This document shows positions 9,538 to 18,430 of a DNA stretch of 50,385 nt, piece after piece. Position 1 is the first letter of the stretch. Each line of letters opens with the position of its first letter. A model generated the notes under the pieces. The model worked only from the letters and a program-made list of their open reading frames with translations. It was not told where the DNA came from and ran no database searches. The DNA is taken from the NCBI GenBank assembly GCA_039973685.1, contig JBDWKL010000034.1, positions 1 to 50,385 of the forward strand, read 5' to 3'. This DNA is from Hyphomicrobiales bacterium (GTDB taxonomy: Bacteria; Pseudomonadota; Alphaproteobacteria; Rhizobiales; JACESI01). Made by a program: the position numbers and the translations under genes.

Positions 9538-10599
9538 TTAGCCAGCAGCAAGTGTTGCTGCTTGCTCAAGCCAGTTGTCACGCTCGATACGACCTTTGAA
9601 TGACAATGCATCGTCTACCTTAGCAATGTCGTCAGCCGTAAATGCTGCAACTTGTGCAAACTTCGTAATACCGAGATCGTGAAGTTTTTTCTCAAGAACT
9701 GGACCAACACCAGAAATCTGTTTCAGATCGTCTGGCTCACCTTCAGGTGCTGCAAACAAAGCAGCAGGAGCCGCGTCGCTTGATGCTTCAGCTGCTGGTG
9801 CAGCTGCAACAGGTGCAGGCGCTGCTTCAACAGCAACTGGCGCTTCTTCTACAAGTGCAGGTTCAGCAACTTCAACAGCTGAGCCCATATCGATACCAGC
9901 AGAACCAGCACCGCGAGCAATACCGTCGAGTGAAGCGCGAGCAATGAGATCGCAATAAAGCGAAATCGCACGGCCAGCATCGTCGTTGCCTGGGATTGGG
10001 TAATCGATACCTTCTGGTGAACAGTTAGAATCGAGAATAGCAACCACTGGGATGCCAAGGCGTTTTGCTTCTTTAATCGCGATTGATTCTTTGTTTGTAT
10101 CGATCACGAAAATAAGGTTCGGAATACCGCCCATGTCTTTGATACCACCGAGCGAACGCTCTAGCTTTTCAAGTTCACGAGTACGGGTCAAACGCTCTTT
10201 CTTTGTGAAAGACGCTGCTTCTGGACCTTCAAGCATTGCTTCAAGTTCACGTAGGCGTTTGATCGAATTTGAGATTGTTGACCAGTTTGTCAACGTACCA
10301 CCGAGCCAGCGTGCGTTCACATAGTACTGTGCGCAGCTTTTAGCTGATGTTGCGATTGATTCTGCAGCTTGGCGCTTTGTGCCAACGAAGAGAACACGAC
10401 CACCACCTGCAACTGTGTCGCTTACAACTTTAAGCGCTTGGTGCAGCAAAGGAACTGTCTGTGACAGGTCAATGATGTGAATGTTATTGCGTGAGCCGAA
10501 GAGAAACTTCTCAACGCGGGGGTTCCAACGGTGTGTTTGGTGACCAAAGTGAACGCCTGCTTCGAGCAATTGACGCATAGAAAAATCTGGCAGTGCCAT
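9538..10599 (-). CDS. rpsB: 30S ribosomal protein S2 with C-terminal helix-hairpin-helix extension
   Basis: S2 is a late-assembling protein of the small ribosomal subunit. Residues 1 to about 230 are a standard S2 ([58 protein letters not shown]). Instead of stopping near 240-260, the protein continues through an Ala/Pro/Val-rich linker (about 240-285) into a compact domain at 291-353. That domain starts [20 protein letters not shown] and ends with [16 protein letters not shown]. The GVGP turn identifies a helix-hairpin-helix fold, and nearly the same domain ends NuoE in this window. The start has a strong Shine-Dalgarno AAAGGAG 9 bases upstream. Confidence 0.96.
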   Translation of the reverse strand: MALPDFSMRQLLEAGVHFGHQTHRWNPRVEKFLFGSRNNIHIIDLSQTVPLLHQALKVVSDTVAGGGRVLFVGTKRQAAESIATSAKSCAQYYVNARWLGGTLTNWSTISNSIKRLRELEAMLEGPEAASFTKKERLTRTRELEKLERSLGGIKDMGGIPNLIFVIDTNKESIAIKEAKRLGIPVVAILDSNCSPEGIDYPIPGNDDAGRAISLYCDLIARASLDGIARGAGSAGIDMGSAVEVAEPALVEEAPVAVEAAPAPVAAAPAAEASSDAAPAALFAAPEGEPDDLKQISGVGPVLEKKLHDLGITKFAQVAAFTADDIAKVDDALSFKGRIERDNWLEQAATLAAG

Positions 10600-10631
10600 G
10601 GTGGCCTACTCCTTTTATTCGGTTTGTCCTC

Positions 10632-10688
10632 CACGAGCCCTATGTTCTCACCGAATGGAACCGTAACGAATACGGCACCTGGCTCGTG
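10632..10688 (-). promoter_or_regulatory. Structured leader of rpsB mRNA
   Basis: Upstream of rpsB an 8-bp outer stem CACGAGCC/GGCTCGTG (10632-10639 with 10681-10688) encloses a 5-bp hairpin CCGTA/TACGG (10661-10675). Such nested structure in the leader of an r-protein operon fits S2 feedback control, which is known for rpsB-tsf in enterobacteria. The link here is inferred. Confidence 0.45.
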
Positions 10689-10743
10689 TGTGTGATGGCG
10701 CGGTGGTTACAGGGGAATCGCACCTAATGCAAGCAAAAACGAC

Positions 10744-10768
10744 GATAAATCCGCAGGCAGTGCGGATT
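10744..10768 (-). terminator. Rho-independent terminator at the end of dnaE
   Basis: An 8-bp stem AATCCGCA/TGCGGATT (10748-10768) overlaps the last two bases of the dnaE stop codon. On the minus strand it is followed by TATCGTCGTTTTTG. The U-run begins late, so efficiency is uncertain, but the position directly at the gene end supports a terminator role. Confidence 0.6.
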
Positions 10769-13700
10769 ATTGTAAGCGCGCGTCCACAATGCCAGGCATT
10801 TGTTTGATCGCTTTAGCAATTTTCGGCGTCAATACGTAGCGATTCCGCAACTTTACTTCGACCTCACGCCCACTCTTATCATCAAGGATAATCAAGCTCA
10901 CCTCACCGCCGCGTCCGCCCTGTTCCGGCGACAATTGATTGGCGATATATGCAAGTGGTTTATCGTCTCGCACGAAGATGTTGAGCGCGCCTTGGAAACC
11001 GGATGCGGCCTTATCCAATGGCTCAACACTGTTGATGCGAACATTGACACCTTCTGGTCGGTCTTCGGCTGCAACAATTATCACGACGGACGACCCCGCC
11101 TCAAGATTATCGCGGTGTCTTTCCAATGTTTCGGAAAAACAGACGGCTTCGAATTGTCCCGACGGGTCAGAAATCTGTAGAATCGCCATTTTGTTGCCGG
11201 TGCGGGTCGTGCGTTCTTGCTTGCTGATAATGGTGCCCGCAATTTTGCCGACGGGTGAGCCGCGTTTGACGTTTTCTTCAAACACATTCCATGGTTTGAC
11301 ACCGAGTTTCTGCAGAAGTTCCAAATGCTCATCAAGTGGATGGGCGCTGAGATAAAAGCCGATGGATGATTGTTCGCGTGATAGCCGCTCAGACGGTTCA
11401 AAGTCTGGCAACGGTTTCAAGCGCACAGGTTCAGGGCCGCTGACGGCGGAGAACATGTCATTTTGACCGCTCTGTTTGGCCTGATGTTCGCGGGTGGCGA
11501 GTGCGACGATTTGCTCGAGCGAATCCAATACTTGCGCACGATTATCAACCAGACAATCAAAAGCGCCTGCACATACGAGGTTTTCGAGCAATCGTTTGTT
11601 GACTGATTTCGGGTCTAATCGGTGCGCGAAATCAGCGAGGTCTTTGAAGCCCTCTTCAGGACGAACGGCAATAACGTCCGCGACCGCTTGGTGGCCAACA
11701 CCCTTCACGGCTGTAAGGGCATAATAAATGGTTTCGCCATCAACATCGAACTCTACTTGGCTCTTATTGATGTTTGGAATTTCCACATTAAAACCAAGGC
11801 GTTCGGCCTCTCTCTTAAAGTCGTTGAGTTTGTCCGTATTGCCCATATCCAAAGTCATGGTCGCGGCCAAGAATTCAACGGGATAGTTGGCTTTCAAATA
11901 CGCAGTTTGATAGGCAACCAGAGCATAGGCTGCTGCGTGTGATTTGTTGAAGCCGTAACTCGCGAATTTTGCGAGGAGATCGAAAATCTCGTTGGCTTTG
12001 GATTTAGCCAAGCCACGCTCCACAGACCGCTCCACGAATGGAATGCGCTGTTCTTCCATTACCGCTTTGATCTTCTTACCCATAGCGCGGCGCAAAACGT
12101 CTGCTTCGCCGAGGGAGTAACCAGCAAGTTCCTGCGCGATCTGCATCACTTGTTCTTGGTAGATGATGACGCCTTGGGTTTCTTTGAGGTACTTCTCGAT
12201 GCGCGGGTGGATGAAGTCAGGTTCTTCTTCGCCGTGTTTTCTGGCGTTATAAACTGGAATATTGTCCATCGGACCCGGTCGATAAAGCGCAACCAGGGCG
12301 ATGATGTCTTCAAACACATCGGGCTTCATGCCTAAAAGTGCTTTCCGCATCCCTTGGCTTTCCAACTGGAACACGCCAACGGATTCACCGCGAGAGAGCA
12401 TTTCGTAAGTTTTCGCGTCATCAAGTGGCAGAGCCGCAAGATCAATTTCGACGTTGCGCTTAGCCAGAAGATCAACGGCCTTTTGCAAAACTGTCAGCGT
12501 TTTAAGGCCCAAGAAGTCAAACTTGACGAGGCCCGCCTGCTCTACCCATTTCATATTGAATTGGGTAACGGGCATATCTGAGCGCGGATCGCGGTAAAGC
12601 GGGACCAATTCTTCAAGCGAACGATCACCAATCACGATACCCGCTGCGTGGGTGGATGCGTGACGATAAAGGCCTTCAAGCTTCAAGGATGTTGTGATCA
12701 GACGATCAACAACCTCTTCTTCTTTGCGGGCTTCTTGTAGTTTCGGCTCCCCGTCTACGGCTTCTTTAAGCGTAACAGGATTGGCTGGATTACTTGGTAC
12801 GAGCTTACAAAGGCGATCAACCTGCCCATAAGGCATTTGCAGAACCCGCCCCACATCGCGCAATACGGCGCGCGCTTGCAGCGAACCAAAGGTGATGATT
12901 TGCGCCACTTGCTCACGGCCATAACGTTCTTGGACGTATTTGATAACTTCATCACGGCGATCTTGACAAAAGTCGATATCAAAATCGGGCATTGAGATAC
13001 GTTCAGGATTGAGGAAACGTTCAAAAAGCAGCGAGAAGCGCAGCGGATCTAGATCCGTAATGGTGAGCGCCCATGCAACCACCGACCCCGCACCAGAACC
13101 ACGGCCTGGGCCGACGGGGATGTTTTTCGATTTCGCCCATTTGATGAAGTCGGCAACGATGAGGAAGTAGCCGGGGAATTTCATGTTCTCGATCACATCG
13201 AGTTCAAAATTGATCCGATCAAAATATTCTTGCTCCGTGCGATCAGGTGCAAGACCGTGAAAATCAAGCCGAGCTTTCAGACCCTCAATGGCCTGATCGC
13301 GCAAAACTTTGGCTTCTGCGGCCACAGCCTCATCACCCTCAAGACCTTCCGCTGCGAACAATGGCAAGATTGGATCACGCATGAGCGCACGCACATGGCA
13401 GCGTTGGGCAATCTCATAGGTGTTGTTGATGGCTTCTGGAAGGTCACTAAAGAGCGCGACCATTTCATCGCTCGATTTGAAATAGCACGAATTGGACAGA
13501 CGCCTGCGATCATCCATCGAGACGACTGCACCTTGCGATATGCAGATCAACGCATCGTGGGCATCATAATCATCTTGTTTTTCGAAAAATGGTTCGTTGG
13601 TGGCAACAATCGGAATGTCATGCTTATAGGCGATATCGAGCAGTTTAGGCTCCCGCTTGTCTTCACCTTCTAACGCCATACGTTGAAGTTCGATATAGAA

Positions 13701-14234
13701 ACGGTCGCCAAACAGTTCTTTCAGGCCAATCGCCTTTTGCTCGGCCACATTGGCTTTGTTGTCTAGGATTGCGAGATCGAGTGCACCATCTAGCCCGCCT
13801 GATAAACAAATCAATCCGTTACTCAATTCGCTCAACAATTCAAAACTAATATGAGCGCGTTGGTCGGAGCCCGTCTCAAGGAAACTGCGAGAAACTAGTT
13901 TGACTAAGTTTGCATAGCCATCGTCATCCATCGCTAATAAAACGATAGTGGCAAAATCATCATGCTTATTGGTGTTTAGATGGGCGTTCGGGTCTTTTGT
14001 CTCAGATTCCCATGATAGCAGGAGCTGACAACCGATGATCGGCTGAATGCCCATGCCCTTGGCTTTTTCAGAAAATTCCAAAGCCCCAAACAGATTACCA
14101 GTATCGGTCAAACCAATCGCTGGCATCTTGTTTTTCTCAACCAAGCTCAAAAGCTTTGGCAGCTTTATCGCCCCTTCAAGAAGCGAATAGGCTGAATGGC
14201 TTCTTAAATGAATAAAGTTAGAGGTATTGCTCAT
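10767..14234 (-). CDS. dnaE: DNA polymerase III alpha subunit (replicative, DnaE1 type)
   Basis: This is the catalytic subunit of the chromosomal replicase. The 1155-residue product opens with the PHP domain (FIHLRSHSAYSLLEGAIKLPKL) and carries the palm motif PDFDIDFCQDRRDEVIKYV near residue 420 with the catalytic aspartates. The GPGRGSGAGSVVAWAL block precedes it, and YQEQVMQIAQELAGYSLGEADVLRRAMGKK marks the fingers. An HhH segment (KGVGHQAVADVI, about 840) and an OB fold (VGKIAGTIISKQERTTRTG, about 1010) follow. The N terminus and length are those of DnaE1, not the SOS mutagenesis polymerase DnaE2/ImuC. Even so, two LexA-type boxes lie within 275 bases upstream, the nearer at 14344-14358. 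Confidence 0.97.
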   Translation of the reverse strand: MSNTSNFIHLRSHSAYSLLEGAIKLPKLLSLVEKNKMPAIGLTDTGNLFGALEFSEKAKGMGIQPIIGCQLLLSWESETKDPNAHLNTNKHDDFATIVLLAMDDDGYANLVKLVSRSFLETGSDQRAHISFELLSELSNGLICLSGGLDGALDLAILDNKANVAEQKAIGLKELFGDRFYIELQRMALEGEDKREPKLLDIAYKHDIPIVATNEPFFEKQDDYDAHDALICISQGAVVSMDDRRRLSNSCYFKSSDEMVALFSDLPEAINNTYEIAQRCHVRALMRDPILPLFAAEGLEGDEAVAAEAKVLRDQAIEGLKARLDFHGLAPDRTEQEYFDRINFELDVIENMKFPGYFLIVADFIKWAKSKNIPVGPGRGSGAGSVVAWALTITDLDPLRFSLLFERFLNPERISMPDFDIDFCQDRRDEVIKYVQERYGREQVAQIITFGSLQARAVLRDVGRVLQMPYGQVDRLCKLVPSNPANPVTLKEAVDGEPKLQEARKEEEVVDRLITTSLKLEGLYRHASTHAAGIVIGDRSLEELVPLYRDPRSDMPVTQFNMKWVEQAGLVKFDFLGLKTLTVLQKAVDLLAKRNVEIDLAALPLDDAKTYEMLSRGESVGVFQLESQGMRKALLGMKPDVFEDIIALVALYRPGPMDNIPVYNARKHGEEEPDFIHPRIEKYLKETQGVIIYQEQVMQIAQELAGYSLGEADVLRRAMGKKIKAVMEEQRIPFVERSVERGLAKSKANEIFDLLAKFASYGFNKSHAAAYALVAYQTAYLKANYPVEFLAATMTLDMGNTDKLNDFKREAERLGFNVEIPNINKSQVEFDVDGETIYYALTAVKGVGHQAVADVIAVRPEEGFKDLADFAHRLDPKSVNKRLLENLVCAGAFDCLVDNRAQVLDSLEQIVALATREHQAKQSGQNDMFSAVSGPEPVRLKPLPDFEPSERLSREQSSIGFYLSAHPLDEHLELLQKLGVKPWNVFEENVKRGSPVGKIAGTIISKQERTTRTGNKMAILQISDPSGQFEAVCFSETLERHRDNLEAGSSVVIIVAAEDRPEGVNVRINSVEPLDKAASGFQGALNIFVRDDKPLAYIANQLSPEQGGRGGEVSLIILDDKSGREVEVKLRNRYVLTPKIAKAIKQMPGIVDARLQ

Positions 14235-14343
14235 GGGTCATGGTCTGCAATCAGTTGAAATCAGCAAACAGTTTGCCACGTCAAAGCGCTGTTCCTAAGA
14301 CCCAATATAATTGTTCCCCGCAAAATGTGGGAAACAGACCCTT

Positions 14344-14358
14344 GTTCATTATTTGTTC
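14344..14358 (-). promoter_or_regulatory. LexA (SOS) box, proximal to dnaE
   Basis: The sequence reads GTTC-N7-GTTC on the plus strand (GAAC-N7-GAAC on the minus strand), an exact match to the alphaproteobacterial LexA operator. It lies 5 bases past the stop of the 31-codon ORF and 110 bases before dnaE. An AT-rich TATATT with suitable surroundings lies downstream, near 14305-14312, and could be a dnaE promoter -10. Confidence 0.65.
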
Positions 14359-14363
14359 TTAAT

Positions 14364-14459
14364 CTAAGATAGGCTAGAAACAATGTCCGCCCAATAGGTT
14401 GCGGCTAAAAAGAATGATGATAGGGAAGCTAGGGCTGCAAGGTCACGAAGTATAGGCAT
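14364..14459 (-). CDS. SOS-regulated 31-aa membrane peptide, SidA-like candidate
   Basis: A 31-codon ORF (ATG at 14459-14457, TAG at 14366-14364) encodes MPILRDLAALASLSSFFLAA followed by TYWADIVSSLS. It has one hydrophobic span (about residues 7-24) that could cross the membrane once. Translation signals are good: GGTGGAG lies 7 bases before the ATG. A TTGACT -35 (14516-14511) and AT-rich -10 candidates near 14486-14493 lie upstream, with a perfect LexA box between them. Size, single helix and SOS control match the Caulobacter cell-division inhibitor SidA (29 aa), which I recall lying next to dnaE; homology is not proven. It lies between lolD and dnaE, codirectional. No other function suggests itself. 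Confidence 0.7.
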   Translation of the reverse strand: MPILRDLAALASLSSFFLAATYWADIVSSLS

Positions 14460-14492
14460 TGGTTATCTCCACCGTTGTTATGAAGATAATAT

Positions 14493-14507
14493 GTTCTTGT
14501 TTTGTTC
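14493..14507 (-). promoter_or_regulatory. LexA (SOS) box in the promoter of the 31-aa ORF
   Basis: This is an exact GTTC-N7-GTTC direct repeat on the plus strand. It sits between a TTGACT -35 element (14516-14511) and the probable -10 (TATTAT 14491-14486, or CATATT 14493-14488), so bound LexA would block RNA polymerase. It is 34 bases upstream of the small ORF start. Confidence 0.8.
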
Positions 14508-14556
14508 TAAAGTCAATGAGTAGTAATAAGCGCTACTATTTATGCTTTATGAAATC

Positions 14557-15273
14557 TTAAAAGTCGACGATTTGGCCATCACGCAAAGTGACACGGCGAT
14601 CCATTTTGGCCGCAAGTTCCATGTTATGCGTGGCGATCAACGCCCCAAGCCCACTGCCCCGTACAAGCCCCATAAGAGCATCGAATACATGGGCGGATGT
14701 GCCTGGATCAAGATTGCCTGTTGGCTCATCAGCCAAGAGCACCCGTGGACCGTTGATGACAGCACGAGCAATCGCAACACGTTGTTGTTCACCGCCTGAT
14801 AGTTCTGCGGGTCTGTGGTCGTGGCGATGAGCAATCTTGAGATATTCCATCACTTGCATCGCGCGTTCACGAGCAGCGTCTGGTGCCATGCCGCGAATAA
14901 GTTGCGGCAATATTAGGTTCTCTGCTGCGTCAAATTCTGGAAGTAGATGGTGGAATTGATAGACGAAACCAATCTCGAGACGACGAAGCATGGTGCGATT
15001 TTCATCATTCATCGCAGCACAGGGCCGCCCATTGATGATGACCTCGCCTGAATCTGGTTGTTCTAGAAGGCCTGCAATTTGGAGCAAAGTAGATTTACCC
15101 GCGCCAGAAGGTGCGACAAGTGCGACCATTTCGCCGTCGGTGATGGTAAGGTTTGCGCCATCCAAAACGGTCAAATGCCCTTCGGTCTGCTTAAAGCGGC
15201 GTTCCACATTGATCATTGATAAGGGTGGTACAGTTTCAACAGGTGCTTCTGTAAAGAGGTCTACATTATTCAT
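14557..15273 (-). CDS. lolD: Lipoprotein-releasing system ATP-binding protein
   Basis: LolD is the ATPase that powers extraction of outer-membrane lipoproteins from the inner membrane. The protein (238 aa from the chosen start) has Walker [11 protein letters not shown]-loop [16 protein letters not shown] (the histidine-rich Q-loop typical of LolD/MacB), ABC signature [14 protein letters not shown], Walker [13 protein letters not shown], and switch ATHN. An upstream in-frame ATG at 15333 exists. I chose the ATG at 15273 because TGGAGG lies 9 bases before it and it overlaps the lolC stop by 8 bases (ATGAATAA), a translational coupling arrangement. It is followed by the SOS small ORF and dnaE. 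Confidence 0.96.
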   Translation of the reverse strand: MNNVDLFTEAPVETVPPLSMINVERRFKQTEGHLTVLDGANLTITDGEMVALVAPSGAGKSTLLQIAGLLEQPDSGEVIINGRPCAAMNDENRTMLRRLEIGFVYQFHHLLPEFDAAENLILPQLIRGMAPDAARERAMQVMEYLKIAHRHDHRPAELSGGEQQRVAIARAVINGPRVLLADEPTGNLDPGTSAHVFDALMGLVRGSGLGALIATHNMELAAKMDRRVTLRDGQIVDF

Positions 15274-16543
15274 AACGAAGAGCCTCCACAGGGTCGAGTT
15301 TTGCAGCGCGCCATGCAGGATAGATTGTTGCAAGGAACGACAAGAACAAAGCCATCAATATAATGGAAACGACCTCAGAAGGTTCAAGCTTCGCAGGTAA
15401 TTGCGATAGGTGATAAATATCAGTTGGGAAAATTTGAGCACCGGTCAATCGAGAGATGAATTGGCGAATATCCTCGATATTGAGCGCAAGAATGATACCA
15501 AGGATTGTCCCTGCAATGGTCCCGACTGTGCCAATTGCAGCACCCGTGATGAAGAAGATACGCATCACCGAACCACGACTTGCGCCCATTGTACGAAGGA
15601 TAGCGATGTCCCTGCCTTTATCTTTCACCAGCATCGTAAGACCGGAAATGATGTTTAAAGCAGCAACGAGGATGATCATGGTCAAGATCATGAACATGAC
15701 GTTTCGCTCCACCTCGAGGGCTGAGAAGAACGTTTTGTTTCGGGCTCGCCAATCTGTCACCAAGGCCGTTTGATCAACGGCTTCCTCAACCCTTGGTCGG
15801 AGAATATCAACAAGATCAGGATCAGTGGTTATCACCTCGATGGCGTCAACCAAATCCTCCTTGTTAAAATAGAGCTGCGCTTCCGGTAGTGGCATGATGA
15901 CCAAAGCGGCATCGTATTCCGACATACCAATTTGGAAGATCACATTAATTGGATAGGACTTGACCCGAGGCGTGACACCAAAGGCGGTGACATTTCCTTC
16001 AGGCGCAATCAATGTTAGTTTATCACCGATAGAAAGCCCAAGCTTGATCGCAAGCCCTGCCCCAACCGCGACACCGTTGCCCTTATCGAAATTCGAAAAG
16101 TCACCCAGCGTTACATTTTGCGCTAGTGCGTCCATTTTCAAGATTTCTTGCTGGCGAAGACCTCGAACCAGCGCGCCTGTTGGCGTGCGGCCTTGAGCGC
16201 CTTTCGCTAACACCTGACCTTCGATGAAAGGGATGGCTTGGACAACATTGCCAACTTTTTCAATGCGCTTTTTAATCTCGTCAAATTCTTTGAGCGCGTT
16301 GCCGTCCATCGGTTGCACGATGAGATGGCCGTTAATGCCGAGTATGCGGTCCAGCAGTTCTGTTCTGAAGCCATTCATAACCGCCATGACAACGATCAAC
16401 GTTGCAACACCCAGCAAAATGCCAAGGAATGAGAGGCTGGCAATGACTGAAATGAAGGTTTCTTTACGCCGCGCTCTTAGATAACGGCCAGCGACGAGCC
16501 ATTCAAAGCGACTAAATGCAGATGTTTTCACTGGTAGGTCCAT
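15266..16543 (-). CDS. lolC: Lipoprotein-releasing system permease (LolC/LolE family)
   Basis: This is an inner-membrane FtsX-type permease that hands mature lipoproteins to LolA. The 425-residue protein has an N-terminal membrane helix (about 25-52, after [16 protein letters not shown]), a large periplasmic domain (about 55-270), and three C-terminal helices (around 280-300, 330-350 and 385-410). It ends [18 protein letters not shown], the family's usual tail. Only one permease gene is present beside lolD, so a homodimeric LolC/E or LolF-type transporter is likely; the exact subclass cannot be set from sequence reading. It lies 36 bases after proS. Confidence 0.93.
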   Translation of the reverse strand: MDLPVKTSAFSRFEWLVAGRYLRARRKETFISVIASLSFLGILLGVATLIVVMAVMNGFRTELLDRILGINGHLIVQPMDGNALKEFDEIKKRIEKVGNVVQAIPFIEGQVLAKGAQGRTPTGALVRGLRQQEILKMDALAQNVTLGDFSNFDKGNGVAVGAGLAIKLGLSIGDKLTLIAPEGNVTAFGVTPRVKSYPINVIFQIGMSEYDAALVIMPLPEAQLYFNKEDLVDAIEVITTDPDLVDILRPRVEEAVDQTALVTDWRARNKTFFSALEVERNVMFMILTMIILVAALNIISGLTMLVKDKGRDIAILRTMGASRGSVMRIFFITGAAIGTVGTIAGTILGIILALNIEDIRQFISRLTGAQIFPTDIYHLSQLPAKLEPSEVVSIILMALFLSFLATIYPAWRAAKLDPVEALRYE

Positions 16544-16579
16544 GCTTGCTTCACAATTTGGATTATGTGGTTGGTTGGA

Positions 16580-17902
16580 TTATGCCGTTAGTTTGTTGAT
16601 TAACGCCTCAACGCTCATTGTTTCACGATCACCAGTAGCGCGATTCTTTAATTCTACCACACCATCAGCCATACCGCGCGGTCCAACAACAATCTGTTGT
16701 GGCAAACCGATAAGGTCCATTGTGGCAAATTTCGCACCAGCTCGATTGTCAGTGTCATCGTACAACACATCTTTATTTGCGGCTTGAAGCGCTTTGTAGA
16801 GCGTTTCGCATGCTGCATCAGTTTCCTCATTACCAACTTTCATATTGATAATGCCAACATCAAATGGCGCGATACCTTCTGGCCAGATAATGCCGTTTTC
16901 ATCATGGCTTGCTTCAATAATGCCACCAACGAGGCGCGACGGGCCGATGCCGTATGAGCCCATATGAACAGGTGTTTCTACGCCATCAGGGCCAGTAACT
17001 TTCGCGCCCATGGATTCAGAATACTTGGTACCAAAATGGAAGATATGGCCGACTTCAATACCGCGAGCTGAAACTCGATCTGCTTCTGGCACTGCCTCAT
17101 AGGCTGCTTCATCATGCATTTCATCAGTGGCTGCATAATCAGTGGTCCAGTTTTCAAAGATTGCTTCCAAAGCTTTGGTATCTGAAAAATCGAGGTCTTC
17201 TGGCGGTGTTTTGCGCTCAAGGTGCGAACGATGGCAAAACACGCCGCTTTCGCCTGTATCAGCAAGAACGATGAATTCATGGCTTAGGTCGCCACCAATT
17301 GGACCTGTGTCAGCTTTCATCGGGATAGCCTGCAAGCCAAGCCGTTTAAAGGTTCGAAGATAAGCCGCAAACATGCCTTGATAGGCTTTTTTTGCACTCT
17401 CATAATCAAGATCGAATGAATAAGCATCTTTCATCAAGAACTCACGCCCACGCATAACCCCAAAACGAGGACGCACTTCGTCGCGGAATTTCCATTGAAT
17501 ATGATAAAGGTTCAAAGGCAGGTTTTTGTATGACTTGATTGAGGAGCGGAAAATATCCGTCACCATTTCCTCATTGGTCGGGCCGAACAACATTTCACGT
17601 TCTTGGCGGTCTTCAATGCGCAGCATCTCTTTGCCGTAAGCTTCATAACGCCCACTTTCGCGCCAAAGGTCTGCAGATTGGATCGTTGGCATCAAGATTT
17701 CAACGGCGCCTGCCCTGTCCATCTCTTCGCGAACAACAGTGTTGATTTTCTCCAAAACCTTCAACCCAAGTGGCAACCACGAATAAATGCCCGCAGATTG
17801 TTGCTTGATCATGCCAGCGCGTAGCATAAGACGGTGCGAAACGATTTCTGCTTCTTTAGGATTGTCGCGCAAAATTGGGAGGAAATAGCGAGAAAGCCGC
17901 AT
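16580..17902 (-). CDS. proS: Prolyl-tRNA synthetase, short alphaproteobacterial form
   Basis: ProS charges tRNA-Pro. The 440-residue class II synthetase shows motif 1 ([17 protein letters not shown]), motif 2 ([32 protein letters not shown] region), motif 3 ([21 protein letters not shown]) and a C-terminal anticodon-binding domain with [16 protein letters not shown]. The E. coli enzyme is about 570 aa because it carries an editing insertion between motifs 2 and 3; that insertion is absent here. The lack is known for alphaproteobacteria and implies that mischarged Ala-tRNA-Pro must be cleared by a separate factor. The gene heads the proS-lolC-lolD run. Its upstream gap holds a probable small RNA on the other strand. 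Confidence 0.97.
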   Translation of the reverse strand: MRLSRYFLPILRDNPKEAEIVSHRLMLRAGMIKQQSAGIYSWLPLGLKVLEKINTVVREEMDRAGAVEILMPTIQSADLWRESGRYEAYGKEMLRIEDRQEREMLFGPTNEEMVTDIFRSSIKSYKNLPLNLYHIQWKFRDEVRPRFGVMRGREFLMKDAYSFDLDYESAKKAYQGMFAAYLRTFKRLGLQAIPMKADTGPIGGDLSHEFIVLADTGESGVFCHRSHLERKTPPEDLDFSDTKALEAIFENWTTDYAATDEMHDEAAYEAVPEADRVSARGIEVGHIFHFGTKYSESMGAKVTGPDGVETPVHMGSYGIGPSRLVGGIIEASHDENGIIWPEGIAPFDVGIINMKVGNEETDAACETLYKALQAANKDVLYDDTDNRAGAKFATMDLIGLPQQIVVGPRGMADGVVELKNRATGDRETMSVEALINKLTA

Positions 17903-18215
17903 GAGGAAATTCCTGTTGAATGAAGGTACTTAATAGCAAATATCGGGTGTTTGCGATGACCGCTAGTCTAAACTCGTTATACGCCCAACAAATATGCCTT
18001 CCTGTCACGATTTCTGAATTTGGTAAACAATGTTCTCGCCGCCAATTATGGCCAAATAACTACGAAATACATCATTTTCCAAACGTAATTGGAGGAAAAT
18101 ATTCCAGTTCCTGTTACTTTGTCATACAAATAATTCAAATATATCGAAAAACTGGGATGACAAATGAAAACGTCTGGTATAGCTTCTTTAGGCTAGGTTT
18201 GAATATAACATACCG

Positions 18216-18348
18216 GCCATACGTTCTAAGTCTTGGGAGGGACTGATCTATCAGCGCAATCACGTTGTGAAATGCAGCGCCACCTCGGTGGAAGCATAGA
18301 GCAGAGAGCGAATTACTTTTTCACAGGGCGTAAGCCCTGTTTTTTTTG
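18216..18348 (+). ncRNA. Probable small RNA in the proS / DUF1467 intergenic region (alpha-r9-like by position)
   Basis: The 528-base interval 17903-18430 has no credible gene. On the plus strand, opposite to both neighbours, a TATAAC -10-like hexamer lies at 18204-18209. Downstream come a CCACC/GGTGG hairpin (about 18281-18292) and a perfect 7-bp stem ACAGGGC-GTAA-GCCCTGT followed by eight T (18324-18348). This layout indicates a transcript of roughly 130-150 nt. From memory, the Sinorhizobium sRNA Smr9C (alpha-r9 family) lies between the homologues of these same two genes. The 5' end is an estimate. Confidence 0.5.
18324..18348 (+). terminator. Strong Rho-independent terminator of the putative sRNA
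   Basis: The stem ACAGGGC / GCCCTGT with a GTAA loop is followed by eight T on the plus strand. No protein gene on that strand precedes it, which is the main evidence for an sRNA. On the minus strand the hairpin is not followed by T, so it does not serve proS or DUF1467. Confidence 0.8.
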
Positions 18349-18416
18349 ACTAAAATTAGCGCGCGTAAGCCCTGTTTTTTTTGACTAAAATTAGTGTGCG
18401 TAAGTCCTGTATTCGC
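18328..18416. repeat. 35-bp tandem repeat, about 2.5 copies
   Basis: Units begin at 18328, 18363 and 18398, exactly 35 bases apart. The first two are almost identical (GCGTAAGCCCTGTTTTTTTT then GACTAAAATTAG); the third is a diverged partial copy. The repeat duplicates the distal half of the sRNA terminator and its downstream sequence, but only the first copy has the upstream arm needed to form the hairpin. Confidence 0.85.
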
Positions 18417-18430
18417 AGCATTCCAATGGA

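Noticed and set aside
9747-9947. Gln/Leu-repeat ORF opposite to rpsB
   Set aside because: It is the complementary reading of the Ala-rich linker of S2, not a separate protein.
10767-14234. dnaE as the SOS mutagenesis polymerase dnaE2 (because of nearby LexA boxes)
   Set aside because: The PHP N terminus, length and motifs are those of DnaE1, and imuA/imuB are not adjacent.
17920-18246. 108-codon plus-strand ORF in the proS / DUF1467 gap
   Set aside because: AT-rich, no recognisable domain, no good ribosome-binding site, and it overlaps the likely promoter of the putative sRNA.
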